A stretch of 64,000 nucleotides of DNA from positions 14,389,001 to 14,453,000 of the forward strand of contig NC_135254.1 in NCBI RefSeq assembly GCF_964204865.1. Reading direction: 5' to 3'. Positions 11,101-24,300 of this stretch are shown in pieces. How positions within the stretch are numbered: the stretch's first letter is position 1; each line of letters begins with the position of its first letter. Both the position numbers and the translations under genes were made by a program. The notes under the pieces were generated by a model. It made no database searches and was not told where the DNA came from. It was given only the letters and a program-made list of their open reading frames with translations. This DNA is from Styela clava (lineage: Eukaryota; Chordata; Ascidiacea; Stolidobranchia; Styelidae).

Positions 11101-14100
11101 CATTGTTCACATAGCTGATGGTTGGATACAACCTAACTATTCCAATATGAAAATGGGACAAGTAAAAAATGAAATGCCTAGGTCCCAATATTTTCAATCT
11201 GTCGTATCGACTTTTCTCTTCCCCCAGGATAAATTTAAAAAATCATATTCTATTAAAAAAATAATATTTTTTCCTATCAACTCCTATTTCTTGAATTCCT
11301 TTCAGATGAAAGCACATTGGAGGTTACTTGTTTATCATGGAGCAGCAGTGGTGCATCGATTGCTGTTGCATATGGGAGCATGAAACATATGGCATGGGGC
11401 CAGACAAGGTAATATATCTTGCACAGGTAGCATTGTTAATAGGCCTTTGCGATCACTAGTATGATATATTCACTGATGTATATCTGCTATACCATTCCAA
11501 TGGTTTCCTCACTCCTTGGTGCTCAGAGTTGTATTTTTGTGTGTAACGGATTGGATTCCTTGACGTTAACATTTTCTAATATCTAATATTCAACTTTTTT
11601 CTGTGTCAATTAGACCTAACCATGGGTGTCGCTGCTTGATAGACAGTGTTGGTTTTTGTGTCTCCTTCCCACCCTGAAATGCCATTTTTAATGTTTTTTC
11701 TGTATTTTGTTTCGTACAGAATGTATTTTCTGATGGTGAAAAAATAAACTACTGTTTATAAATACTAAAGTCTAGTAATATATGTGCACTTATCTCTAGT
11801 AATTTCATATTTTATATGAAAATATATCCTATTGCTGGTTTCGGATCATAGTATTTTCTATGACCCAATTTTTATCTTCAGATCATATCTCTGTGTTTGG
11901 AATCTTGACCGCTCAAGATTAGACCAATTCAAGTGTGACCAGAAGCTGGAGACAGAGAGCAGTTTACAAGCTGTCGCTTTCCATACTACAAATCCAGCTC
12001 TAATTGCAGGTAATTGCATATTTATACACCTTTTGCCCTTAACGAGGCTCTACACAAGCAGCCACTGTTGTTCAAAGAGCTACATTTTTTGAAAGGTCGG
12101 ATGGACATAGCCTATCCTAGGATGGTCCAAGGTTTTGGGGTTCGCGGGCCACAAAATTATTTTGGCATTGGTCGCGGGCCACAATAGTACCAAGGTAAAC
12201 AGTGCAATACAAAACAAGTACTTCTATTGTGTAAACACATAGTTATCACATAGGCATTGCCAACCTAGGCTAATGAAATTCGCATCAGATGTTTAGTTTT
12301 CTATTGTGCCTTTATTGTTAGCATATATTTCGGACCAAAATGATAGAAATCCAGGTAACAATAGACTGCCCATCACATCTTCAACTTTGCTAGTTACTTC
12401 AGCTAGCCATCATACTAGTCAATTCAGTCACAGTAGTGATATAACAACAATATGTCAAACGATTTTTCTGATTTACTTTATGAGAAGCAATTCAAAATGC
12501 GATATTCTGATTACTCTCCGAATGCGGCGCGGGCCAGGATAATGAAGTGGCGGGCCACATGTGGCTCGCGGGCCTGGGTTTGGACCACCCTGGCCTATCC
12601 AATTTATTACAACCAGGGTGAGTGAGGTGGGGGCATGGGGTGATATCATAGGTAAATATTGCAATATTGAATGGGACTTATCTGTGCAGTTCAAAAGAAA
12701 AACCTAGAAAATATCTTTTTATGCTGCAGCTGGATTGTTTTCTGGAGTTATTCTGTTATGGGATATATCGAAAGACGAAGTTGTTTACAGTTCCGAAAGC
12801 CATGATGACCCTGTGACATCAGTTTCATGGCTGCAACCACAATCACGCAAGTAAGGCTTTTTGTGAAACTCAAATTTGGCCATGAGTCCCCTATTTGTGC
12901 GCATGTCTTAATGATAAGTTATGTTTTTTCTTACTCAAAACATAACATCAAATACTATTTAACTGCTATGTTTCATTTGGACTGGTCATACGAAAGTATT
13001 ACACGACACAGTGAAGGTAATACAACAGGATCAGTATTCGTAAACTATTCCCATTGAGGAATTATTGGCAGAAACAATTCATTCCAAGTGCTTACAAATT
13101 ACAATTCTAATCCAATTTTATTCTCCCGAGTCCCGAAGTATCAGGTTAGGGTTAGGCCATGATTTTATTCCGATTTTCCTTATTTTAGTTCTATTACGAG
13201 TTCGGGGACTGTCTGTGTTAGCCGCATGAATATCCCCGTGGCCATGGGTTTCAGTTCTTTTACACAATTTGATGTAAAATTATTGAACAAAATTAATTAC
13301 CTCCATATTGGTACACATACTTCTGGAGCGCCTTTTATTCAATACACATTTATTACCTAGAAAATATGGAAAACCACTTCAAGGTCCCTTGTTGAATTCA
13401 TTACCTGGGAAAAATGGTTTTATATTATAATTCATGTAGAAACCCTATTTTAATTTTTCAATACCATGTTATTAACAGATATATTGACTTGCTATCAGCA
13501 AGTACTGATGGGAAGTTAATCACATGGAAACAGAAAATAAGTCAAAGTGAAAAACCACTGACTATTGCCAAGAAGTTTCAGATTAAAGCAAGTAGTGTGA
13601 GAAGGTGAGGCTTTCTATTACAAGCAATACAAATTGTCAATGGCAACTTACATGTTTGACTAAAATTACAAGACTTTTTTGCATTCAGATTATTTGAAGT
13701 ATGGCAAAATTCTGCTGTTATTTCATTATTATGATAAGTTTTCTCGCAATCATATGCAAATAAGCTGTCTATTAGCATCCACTTGGTTGTAGGATTTTAC
13801 TAGTAAAGTTGGAAAAGCAGGCCCATATTCTATAAGTTCGTCTTATCTGCACTCGCTGTTCCTAGTTCAGTGTTTGAATGACTCTAATATGGAATTTGAA
13901 CATAATCATTGTAGCATAGTTGTCACATTGCTAGAAATAGCCAGGATTTTCAGAAGGCGGGTTTCAAGAATGAGAATCGAAAACTTCTGTGCGATGGTTT
14001 CTAAAACAGGAGCGCAATTACACCACTCGTTAAAATAGCCATGCCCCTACGAGTGGGTATCCATCTCATTCAGAGCACGATAAAATATTCAGGCATTTCA

Positions 14101-16345
14101 AACCGAAAAAATACGGCTATTACAGGCTTGATAGTCCATCATCCCAATGTTGTGTTTTTTGGACATTTCAATAAATTTTATTTTTATAATTCATTTTCAA
14201 GCACTACCGGTGCACGGGGAACTGGTTCTGTTGGTATTACTTGTTGTGCAATAGCAGTATCTGTGAAAGATGGAATCGAATATACAGTCGGAGATGAAAG
14301 AACGTTAATCGCAGGATGTGAGAACGGTGCAATCGTCAAATGTGTCATTGATGAAAATAGTTATGAAGATGATCCTGTAAAATTTTCATACAAAGTAAAT
14401 AATCTAAATATTTGAATCATTCAGAACGTAACTGTTTATCACTATGGGCGAAGGGCCAACACCTAAAATGATATTGACACTGAGGGCCGAACCATCGAAA
14501 AAATTCGACTCTGGGTTGCAAAAAATTGGTTTGACTGGATTTAGAAAAAAAGGCTCCAGCTCAGAAATCTAGTTTTGATCACGAAAACTTCTTTACCGAA
14601 CTATAAAAAACTTTCAGGAAAATTGATGTTTTTTAAATTGTAGTAGGAAAACTAACATATTACAACGAATTATTTCATCTCAGCATAATAGAATTTTAAA
14701 TGAGCTTCATAAATATTTGAATATTCAATCAATATTGCTTATTAATCTTGTTACAGGGGCACCTTGGTCCAGTATATTCAGTAGATTGGTCACCATTTCA
14801 CAGGAATGTATTCTTGACTTGTTCAACTGATCAGAGATGCAGGTACAATAACATAGGAAAATTGTATTTTTATTTATGTGTTTCAATCCATGGCATGGAT
14901 CCATAATTTCATCGTATGTATTTTTTATAAATCAATTTTGTGGCATTCACAGTGAAGAAACTTGACAACCTAACAATGCTTGAACTATAAATTTGTTTCT
15001 CTGGTATCATAATATAAGTGTCTTTGTCTGGATTTGTTTAGAATTTGGCATCTTGATATTTTTTTGTTTGGTGTATTATTGACTGTTTAAAATTGTCGAA
15101 TGAGATCGAACCATATTGTTGGGAATGATATCGCAAACCATACATTGCTGATAAAAAATGCATTTCAATATCATACAATAAACAATAATTTTGGCAGATT
15201 TTACCACGCTCTACATGCATCACCTTTATGTGAAGTGACTCCCTACTCAGGATCTGATCAATACTTATATTCTGTCAAATGGTCTCCTGTTCGTGCTTTG
15301 ACATTGTTCTCTGTTGGAGGATCTGGTTTTCTTACGGCTTATGATGCAAATATTCAATATGTTATCAATTCTGTGGAAAGCGAAGGGTAAGTGTTTTGTT
15401 GTTGTTTCATGCTCGAAAGAATTTGTTGACAGTAATGCCATTTAGTGGCACAAATTATCGCAACTTTTGGAAACAAACTTAGTAGCCTTCTTGTGATTAA
15501 AACTAGGCGTGTGCAAGATACAAATAACTGGATGAAACCGCGGGACACACTTTTAGGATCGGATTTACATGTTTATCCCGGAGGAGAGAAAAGCCGATAA
15601 GACTGCTACTGTTCATAGGCTTTCTAGTAGTTGCAGACACAGATCTTGTGACATGCGTTGTTCACTTTGCACAAGCTCAGATATGGGCATTGCATTGCAT
15701 GCTAGATTAAATTAAAAACTCGTTTCATGGGCCAGAATGATGCTTTTCTACTGGCCGCTGGTTGCACACCCCTGGTTTTAACCATCTTTAAGCACTAAAA
15801 ATTTGAAACGATCGGTTTATTTTCATCCATCGATATGTTCCTAGAACTGTTAAGCATAACAATCTATATGTAAACTTCATGTCCAATTATAGGTTGTCCT
15901 TCCAAATTTGTTATAGGGTTACAAAGTCAGATAATCAGATTCATATCAAACATGAATGATATTCAGTATATGTTTTTTTTTATTAATTCAAAAACTTCAT
16001 TTAATTTTCAATGAAATTTCCTAGAATATCAATCGGCTTCAAAATTTAAGTTCTTTGTTCACAAAGAGTCTCAATTAATATTCTTACCCTGATAAATTTT
16101 AGTAAACGCAACAGTCTGATGACAGTTAATCAGAGTGAAAATTTATATCCATTTTTAGTGAAAATGGCAAGAAATGTCGCATCAACTGTGTTGAAGCAAA
16201 CCAAAAACGAGCCCAATATGTTGCAACTGGTAACGTCGATGGTATTGTTCATGTCTGGCAGCTTGGTTCTAAATTCGCATCACCTGATGCAGATGAAAAC
16301 AACAAACTAAAAGAATTGGCTGAGAAAGCAATGTTGGATGATTAA
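8190..16345 (+). CDS. DYNC2I2: Dynein-2 intermediate chain 2 (WDR34), intraflagellar transport
   Basis: Eleven exons: 8190-8278, 9645-9815, 10542-10675, 11306-11408, 11882-12009, 12730-12850, 13479-13604, 14202-14394, 14757-14842, 15198-15386 and 16159-16345. All have GT-AG borders and every phase joins, giving 508 aa. The product is an intermediate chain of cytoplasmic dynein-2, which drives retrograde IFT in cilia. After a divergent N-terminus that would carry the light-chain binding part, WD40 blades are clear: LSWSSSGASIAVAYG with SYLCVWNLDRSRLD, GLFSGVILLWDISKDE, LSASTDGKLITWKQK, GHLGPVYSVDWSPFHRNVFL, YSVKWSPVRALTLFS and ATGNVDGIVHVWQL. The VWNLDR, SPFHRN and KWSPVR blocks match WDR34 rather than WDR60 or axonemal intermediate chains. 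The stop is TAA at 16343-16345. The lengths match the family (about 536 aa in human, from memory). Confidence 0.92.
8498..8863. mobile_element. Tigger/pogo-like MITE with TA target duplication
   Basis: It lies in DYNC2I2 intron 1. The left end CAGGGAGTCCTCGACTTACG and the reversed right end CAGGGAGTCCTCGGGTTACG form an inverted repeat, flanked by TA on both sides (8496-8497 and 8864-8865). The CAGG...TCG terminus and TA duplication fit the Tc1/mariner-Tigger group. It contains no transposase. Confidence 0.8.
9141..9571. mobile_element. hAT-like foldback MITE (family B), perfect 8-bp TSD
   Basis: AAAACAAC at 9133-9140 is repeated at 9572-9579. The termini form a long imperfect inverted repeat of about 100 bp: 'cgtacttctagt', 'cgtagcataacaaattttt' and 'acctgactacgccatccaaaa' occur at both ends. 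The centre carries 'tctcgttttgtcgtcgcaacgat'. Further copies are at 21415-21807 and, truncated, at 49915-50200. Confidence 0.85.
10943..10985. mobile_element. Fragment of a CAGTGGTGGGATTCAGCCGG hAT terminus
   Basis: A single transposon end, related to the complete short element at 53272-53454, sits beside a SINE-like fragment (10845-10925). No partner end is visible. Confidence 0.5.
12118..12592. mobile_element. hAT-like MITE, perfect 8-bp TSD
   Basis: GCCTATCC at 12110-12117 is repeated at 12593-12600. The left end is taggatggtccaagg and the reversed right end is cagggtggtccaaac; both run into 'cgggcc' rich subterminal repeats (cgcgggccaca). It lies in DYNC2I2 intron 5. Confidence 0.85.
13130..13335. 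mobile_element. Family A-related MITE copy
   Basis: It opens with 'gtcccgaagtatcaggttagggttaggcc' and closes with 'ccatattggtacacatacttctggagc'. The interior 'ttccttattttagttctattacgagttcggggactgtctgtgttagcc' is shared with 27105-27270. It lies in DYNC2I2 intron 6. Confidence 0.6.
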
Positions 16346-16530
16346 TATTTATTGCAGCAAACAGAGTAGCCTTTGACTTCGGAATGTAGCAATCTTCAAC
16401 ACCTATCTTGTAAAGCACTACTAGCATATGTAACTTCAAAACTGAACTGTCTCTTCTAGCATTTTGCAAGGCCATCATAATAATTCATTTAGTCTGATAC
16501 TAAGCGAAAGTGTCCAGTCTCAGACCAAAA

Positions 16531-16634
16531 TGCAAGCACTCCTCTGTTCTCTCTTCGTTTATGCTTTTCGTGATTCTGTAGGTGCAAGCACTCCTCTGTT
16601 CTCTCTTCGTTTATGCTTTTCGTGATTCTGTAGG
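16531..16634. repeat. 52-bp tandem duplication in the DYNC2I2 3' UTR
   Basis: Two apparently identical units begin TGCAAGCACTCCTCTGTTCT at 16531 and 16583, a 52-bp period, just upstream of the polyadenylation signal. Confidence 0.95.
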
Positions 16635-16685
16635 TGCTATTCGTACAATATGTATGGTATTGCATGCGGAAACTGTTGCACTTTT

Positions 16686-16691
16686 AATAAA
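16686..16691 (+). terminator. Candidate polyadenylation signal of DYNC2I2
   Basis: AATAAA 341 bp after the stop codon, the first strong signal downstream. Confidence 0.5.
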
Positions 16692-18313
16692 TGTGTATTT
16701 TTATAAATAAAATTTATGATCCAGCAAATATCAGATCTGTTACAATGTAAGGTTTAGAGAGAAATTATCTATCAAGAACTAATGACAATAACATTTGTTA
16801 TGGTGTGAACGAGCGACCAAAACTAGATAAAACACCTGGCGTGCTCTGCATTGCAGGAGATTTTAGATTTTTCGCAAAGTATATCTCTCAAACTGGTGCC
16901 ATTAGCGATAAGACTATATTAATTTGAAGTCATTTACCTGATTTGTTATTATATTCTTTCACTTTACTGACTTCATTATTAGCAAATACTGGTGTATGAA
17001 ATAACTGGCAGAAAAAGTATTAGGCATAATATGGGAGTGTTTTAAGAGGGGGCATCAGATAATGAAAGTTTGAAAACCAGCTTTAGTCTTAGATATAATA
17101 TACTAAGTAGTGAAAGTCACCGTGATCCACCCTTTCAATAATACAAGAACTTCATCAATGTTATATACTTATTTATATTCAGGTAAATGTAGAAATGACA
17201 CAGCGAGATTGCTTGAGAGCTGAAAATGAAATACAAAATCTTGAGCAGATACCTTGATATTCTTTCTGGAAATTACAATCCTCAAACATCGAGGTCCTTC
17301 CAATGCAAAATATACACACAGTTATCGTTACAAAATTGCTTCCAACATTTGGAAAACAGCAGCTTCAAAAACCAAAGTAGTGACAAATAAAAATTGGACA
17401 GTTCAAAAAGAAAATGCAATAACGCCACCGAAACTTAGCTTCAAAATTTTAAGAAAAAGAAAAAATAACATGTACTGCAATGGATTCGCAATTACACCAT
17501 TGAGAATTGCATTCAACAATATATACTCTGTAAAATAAAAGAGAATCGGCAAATAAAGATAATACAAAATAAAGGAATAAGTTCTCAAGTAGGAGCGACA
17601 GGATGTTGCAATACAGAAAAGTAAACTTTTTTTGAGCGCTTTGGCGATATTATACAAAACAGTACCCTTTGATGTACATTGCACATGGGAACGACCATAC
17701 AACATAATAGATAAGGCACATTACATTTTGTGCAAATAATTTTACAATAGAAAAATTGGCAGTTAGACGAGGCAACATATTTCAAAGCAGTTGGTTGTAT
17801 TTTATTTTCCACATTCTGCTACAAATGTCATGGATGGGAGCTATCTACCATATACATTATACATATATTTTAAGTTTGCCACCTCAATATTTCAAGGATA
17901 CATTTGCAATATTTTAAGGAAAGAAAAATTTGACTAAAAGAGCAGCATAATTTTGGTCAGTAAAGATTGCTTGATATAATATTACTGCCTTTGTTTTGGA
18001 CATAGAGATTCCGCAGTAAGATGGCAGTATCTACTAAAATGAATGAACTTTCTTACTACAAGTTGCCTAGGCCCAATGTTTCACCCCGTCGGACTAGCGT
18101 TTGTGATAACTTGAGACTCCTCTACACTGGGCTACTTAACGATCTCCATATGACTACCAATTTTAAATATTGCTATCTAGGTATTTACATTATTCTACTA
18201 TGCAATGCGACTCTTACAGAATTGTAAAAAAAATACAACTATATTCATAGCATTTTGGCCCAAGAAGAAACCTTATAATATGGCAAAATATATCTCTCAT
18301 TATGCTCATGTTC
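16692..18313. other. Intergenic interval between DYNC2I2 and QSOX (tail to tail)
   Basis: No gene or clear transposon is supported. A minus-strand AATAAA at 17801-17806 could end a long QSOX 3' UTR. Confidence 0.5.
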
Positions 18314-21300
18314 TCAAACTTTGCAATACCTTGCCATTTGGCGTCGCCTCATATAAATGTATAATAAGGATACTGCTATAACAGACGTTCCCCATAAGAC
18401 AATACATAAACTTTTTTCAAAGTACGTGAATCCAGCATTGAGGTTTGTATTATGCCAGCCCTTTTGGAATATAATGTCCCTTTCAGCCATTCTGTCACCA
18501 CCGAACTCTATCAAAACATCCATAGGATGTTCTTTATTTTTTGCTTGTAAAAGTTCTTTAACAAGATGAGGATGGCCTTGTCCTGCTCCTCCATTCTTTA
18601 TCTAAACAAAAATATCGAATTTTCACACTCTCACTCTGAATAGGCCTTTAACATGAATACAGAGAGACCTATAGTTTTGATAGGACCAAAGTCTGTGTTT
18701 GACATTGTCTCCCCAATTTAGGTAAGGTGATACGGTACGCACAGGGTTCAATGACAAAATTTTAAACCTGTCAGCCTAGATGGAATATTCTAAACCAGTG
18801 GACGGCAAACGAGCATTTTTAGTGGGCCTGCAATTAATTTCAATTATGACAGTGATGAACAAAAAAATTCTATAAATCCAACATTACATTTTCTGCCAAA
18901 TGGTTTTTATATTTATATTGAACGATCATATATTACGTTCATTTGAACTAAAAGAAATTAAATACCCCTCAACAAATTTATTATGTGGTTAATTTAAAAT
19001 ATCCAACGAAATTGTTGGGCCTTGAAAACTTTACAACTACGCCAATAAATCAACATTTATGTCTTCAGGATCAAAATCACTACTTTCAAAGACCACTATT
19101 TACCGGTATATGAATTCAAAAACAATCATTTTCAATATTTTGAGCATTTCATAATCAATTTACTCAAGATCTTCAATGCTTCACAAGCTTCATTATAATT
19201 GAAGAAGTAATACATACAATTCATTATAATCGCATGCTAGTTTGCACACAATTTATTCAAGCATTATTCAATTGAAAACACTCACATCATAATTTTTATC
19301 ATCTTCAGTATCAAAATCATGATCTTCAAGTTTAGCACGAATCTCTCCTGCATAATATTCATCAACAAAATCTTTCCCATCATCCCAATGAATATCAGAA
19401 GGAGACCGTCCCTACAGAAATGAAATATTATACCAGACTAAACGGTGCTCCCGAAGTATGCGAACCAAGATGGCGGACATCGGAACGTAACATGGGTAAC
19501 AGGTTAGGGTTAGGCGATAATTTTTTTCCAATTTTCCTTATTTTAGTCCTATTATCAGTTCGAAGACTAGCCAAGAGCCTCCCGTAGTATTTATACCTAA
19601 AATTATGGCCTAACCCTAACCTAGTACACATATTACATTCCGATGTCCGCCATTTTGGTACGCATACTTCGAAGCCCCGACTAAACTCCTGAGCTACAGT
19701 GACCCATACAAACACAGAACCCAGGTCATTTGTAACATAGAGCAGTCGTTCCCAACCTTTTATGGCCCGGAGCCTTCTATGCCACTCATGACCCCCTGTT
19801 TATCATTCCAGTAGTTGTTATAGTATGATTTTGAATGGTCGATTCCCAATCCTATTATGGTCAAACAATTCATTTTCAACAAAAAACACCCTGTGAAATA
19901 ACCTTATCAAGCAATGGAACTAGGAAGAACGTGGAGTTTTCTTGTGAAGGGAAAAGTAAAATCTGTTTTGCGTCTAGCATTATGGCGCCCCTCCAAATGC
20001 TCTGTGGCCGACTTGCTGGGTCACAGGCCCATGGTCGGGAACCGCTGTTCTGGGAACATCAGTGAAACTTGAACTTTTGTGCAAAGTATACTAGATTACT
20101 GAAGCTTTTGGGTACAACATACACAAAGAGAAGTTCAATTGGTAAATAAATTTGATTTCTTGGTTCAGTCTATTTTTTTGTACTCTGAGTTGACAAATTA
20201 GTAATTTGCTTCCAAATTACGAGGACACTAATATTTGATGAATGATGTCGCAAACTTCTTCAATTGTATGTTGAGAATGCTTTATCAACCTTCATTGAGT
20301 TTCTATCTGAAAATTGGACTTCAAATATTAGTCTGAAATTCAGACTCCGACAGCTAAGTCAAAAAGTTAATTGTCTGTTGAGAATGCCTTGTCAAGTTGT
20401 TTTTGAGTCTCGTGGAAATTTAGACTTCCATCATCATAACTGAAAGTCGGATATTCAGACTATGCAGAAGTCGAAATTTCATACTCATAGCAAACCAATT
20501 GCTATTAACACTGAAATAGGTGATGACCATGATTGACCAATAGAGTGGCGAAATCTCAAACCTGTGAAAATATTACTGTTTTTTATACTTGTGTTACATA
20601 CTGCCTTACCTTATTTTGAATGATTGGCTTTTCAGCGATAAGTTTGGTATTCAAAAATTCACTTGAAACTTGCGAAGCACTGTATCTCTGTACAAGATAC
20701 TCAAATACTTTATCTCTGTTCCAATCTCCGTCTGAATTTTGACAATCATGGCAAAATTCCACAGGAGGAAATTGTACTTTCTGTATATTCGGATCTTCTG
20801 ATATTGCTCCATGTAGTCTGAGAATCAAGCGAAAAAATGTTTTTATTACTGCATGAGCAAATATTTTAGGCATATTCCCAGACTCAAATCAAACGAGGAT
20901 GAAGCATTTGAAAAGAGTTGCTGGAGACTATGTTGAAAATAGTGGCTCACAGTGGTGTCTTCCTCCTGCAACTGGGTCAGGATTAAACATTAGGATAACA
21001 GCACTGGTTAGCTATTAAATACCGTACTTCAACTTACAAAAACAAACAAATTTTCTCTGATAATGTATAAAAACAAAATTTCATTTTCTAAAACTTTCAT
21101 CTTTTCAGGGTATTGCCAATTTGAGGTTACGACAATTCCAAAACTTACATTTATAGGCGCAGTGGCCGTTTAGTGGTTTAGATTAGAGCATTAGACTTAA
21201 CTATGGTGGAATCGCAGATGATTATTTTCTGTTCAAATCCTATACCCACCATCTTGACCAGGGTGTAATAAATTGAAGAGGCTAAGCTAAATTGTAGTAA

Positions 21301-24300
21301 CCCCTTACCTAGGAGTAACTGCTTGTGCAGAGCCTTGTTCAGTGTGGAAAGCTTATAAATATGTAAATAAATAAAAAAAATTGTTACACAGCATCATTTT
21401 CCAATAACTAAAACGGGTCTCCCAAAGTAAGCACCCACAAGTACTTCTGGTTAGCCTGGCTCAACAATTTCTGCATATGTCATTCCTAACCACCTGACTA
21501 CGTCATTTGAAAATCACACCACTGTGGCTCTGCAGGCCCTCCAAAGTATATGGATGGTCGTCTAAAACGTGCAGACGATCATCCAAAATTGAGCAAACTA
21601 TTTCTCTCATTTTGTCGTAACAATACTGATAAGAGAGAGATTGCTGGGGTTAGTGAGGCCATTATAGTCGGTTATACTTTGGCAAGTGATGTCGTAGTGA
21701 TGTAATTTTTGGACGACATAGTCAGGTGAGGGTTAGGAATATTATATGCAAAAAAAGTTATGCTACATCCACTAGGAGTACTTGTGGGCGCGTACTTAGG
21801 GAAACCTACTAAAGCGGTGTACCTATTATGAATTATTCAATTTCCATGCAATAAATAAACAAAACTCGCCTCTTGTTTACTTTATTGTGAAGTTCCCACA
21901 ACCACAGTACAACATCTTTATTTGATGTTAGACCGTCTTCATAAGGACTATCAATAATTTCTTTTATAAAATTTTTCCTACATTCAACACAACTGAAAAA
22001 ATTGGTGATGTATGCTTCCATGGCTCTTGGTACAGACTCCGTATCTGAATGAAGTAAAAAGATTAATATGACAGTCATACAAGCGGGCAAGATGGCCCAG
22101 TGGTTGAAATGTCATAAACAGTTTGACAAACGATATATGTTACCGCTTACCTACTTGTGTAAAAAATCACAAAAGTTAAAACATATACTGAAGAGTTGTC
22201 GTCAATTTTGTATAAAATCGCTGATTATGATTACAGTGAATACTCCCAATATCTTACAGAGAAACTGGGTATCAGATCATAAGAACCAATAAATAGGTCA
22301 GAAGCAATAAACATACATACAAATAACATGTACAAAATTTAATCAGAATAAACAAAGCATAAAGCATATTCACTGAAAAACAACCAATATCTATACGTAA
22401 TGTGGAGGATTCATGTCGAAGACCAGTGTTTCCCAATCCCAAGGGCGGCGTTATGTTATTTTCAGGGTGGGAATACATAAGTATTACTTTGTATTCTATT
22501 TTGTTTTAATACCATTATTTACTTATTTAATAATATGGAAATACATATTTATGGATACATTATTATATCTACTCAAGCTGTACAAAAGACAGAGTGCAAT
22601 AGTGGAGTCTTATTAATGACCAATTCATGAGTTTTCACGAGGGAGGAATAAAAAAATCCAAAATAAGCAAAAGGATGAATTTGTTGAAAAAGGTTGAGAA
22701 TCACTGTTCTAGATTGTCCGAATACATCAGCATTTTTGTCCGTTGGAGCAAATAGCAAGTTTTTTACCTCACAAAAATAGAGTTAATTTTTCATCAAGTC
22801 ATGCAACAATAAAACTATCTATTATCAACTATAACTAACCTTGTTCATCAGCATTATATGATGCAACAGTTAAAGAATGAAATAAAGTCCACAATGAGCA
22901 AGGATATCCACGTAATCCTGGTTTACTCGGAGCACAACCAACCCATCTCTGATCTAATTGGGGAAGAAAACTGTCATCCTGTGAAGAAATGAAAATAAGT
23001 AAAAATAAGTGCAATTCCTTAGGCATAATGGATATGATATAGAAAAGCCAATGTAGATGAACAAAAAACTTTTAATTTAAACTCCATAATTTTGAAATCA
23101 TTTTGAATGACTAATAGACGTTCACTCTGAAAAAGGCCCGTTTGGCATTGCTTACCAATATTATCACACCATGGGTGAGGTAGAGGGCATTGAATTTTAA
23201 ACCCCAAATTCTAACCTGCGATGTCATCATAATTAAGTTCCGCAGGCCATTGTGCCAGACTTACTTTAAAAGTTGAACCTTACCTCAACAATTTCCATTC
23301 TTTGTTGCCATTCTCTGTGATAGACCTTCTCTTTGCCAGCAAGCCATGATATTAGTTTAACGAGAAAATTTTTGGTTGTTTCTTGCATCGGAATGTGTTC
23401 GGATAGCTAACAATTAAAAAAATTTTCTTCATAAGTCAAATGTTGTCTTGGACCTTCATAATCCGTGGCCCACTTCCAAACACTCGCAACAATTATGGCA
23501 CCCTGCTCTTTTATAAGAATACCTAGTTCTTCTTTTAACTCATTTCTATCAGTTATTTTATATACCACGTTTAGTAATGAAAAGCCAACAAACAAAATCG
23601 AAAGAATAAATGGACTAAAGTCAAAGAATTGAACAAATAAAGCCCCATTCACTTCAAATTATTAAAGTAGTCGTCATGAATGGCGATAAGTGAATTCTAT
23701 TGCTCATGGCCCCCAAGTACCGCTCCATGGCCCAGTTTTGAGCTAGATGTTTACACTTACTACTTACTAAAGCTATAGTTCCGACAAAACTTTTAGTTGC
23801 ATCTAATGTTTCATCTTCTAGTACTTTCAGTAATCCAATTTCGATTGTGAGAGCGTAACGTAGACCAGATTCAATATCAGCAATATAAACTTTACTCCTA
23901 AAAATAGTTTGATTTAACTAATTCAAATTAAAATAAAACATATGAAATTTAAGTAAAAATATTCAATATATCATCATAATAGTGGCATCATTATCTTTAA
24001 TCACAAATGTAAAGTCCTATGCAAGTACATCTGAGTGTGATTAGGCAAGCATCACTAGTTTATAATTCATTAAATATTAAAAACTACTGGGAACAGAATG
24101 TGCAGATCTTGGTTAGTATGAAAGGTTTCAAAAGAAGCGACAGGGGATATGTATTGCAAAAGGTTAGGAACCACTGAATTACAGTATATCCCCTATGTTT
24201 TGTTTATCCCCTATTATCAAAAAATTGTATCAGTACAATGTTCACAATAAATACGATAATTACCGTATATTCAATTCGTTCCTAATATTCTCACCTATCA

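Noticed and set aside
14083-14201. Earlier acceptor for DYNC2I2 exon 8 (near 14092)
   Set aside because: It would bring an in-frame stop before 14202; the acceptor at 14200-14201 keeps the frame.
16119-16310. ATG-initiated frame before the last DYNC2I2 exon
   Set aside because: It is a different frame; the true exon starts at 16159 after TTTTTAG and continues the WD40 frame to TAA at 16343.
17254-17812. Frames between DYNC2I2 and QSOX
   Set aside because: Low-complexity, Lys/Ile- or Leu/Tyr-rich composition typical of AT-rich noncoding DNA; no splice context or family pattern.
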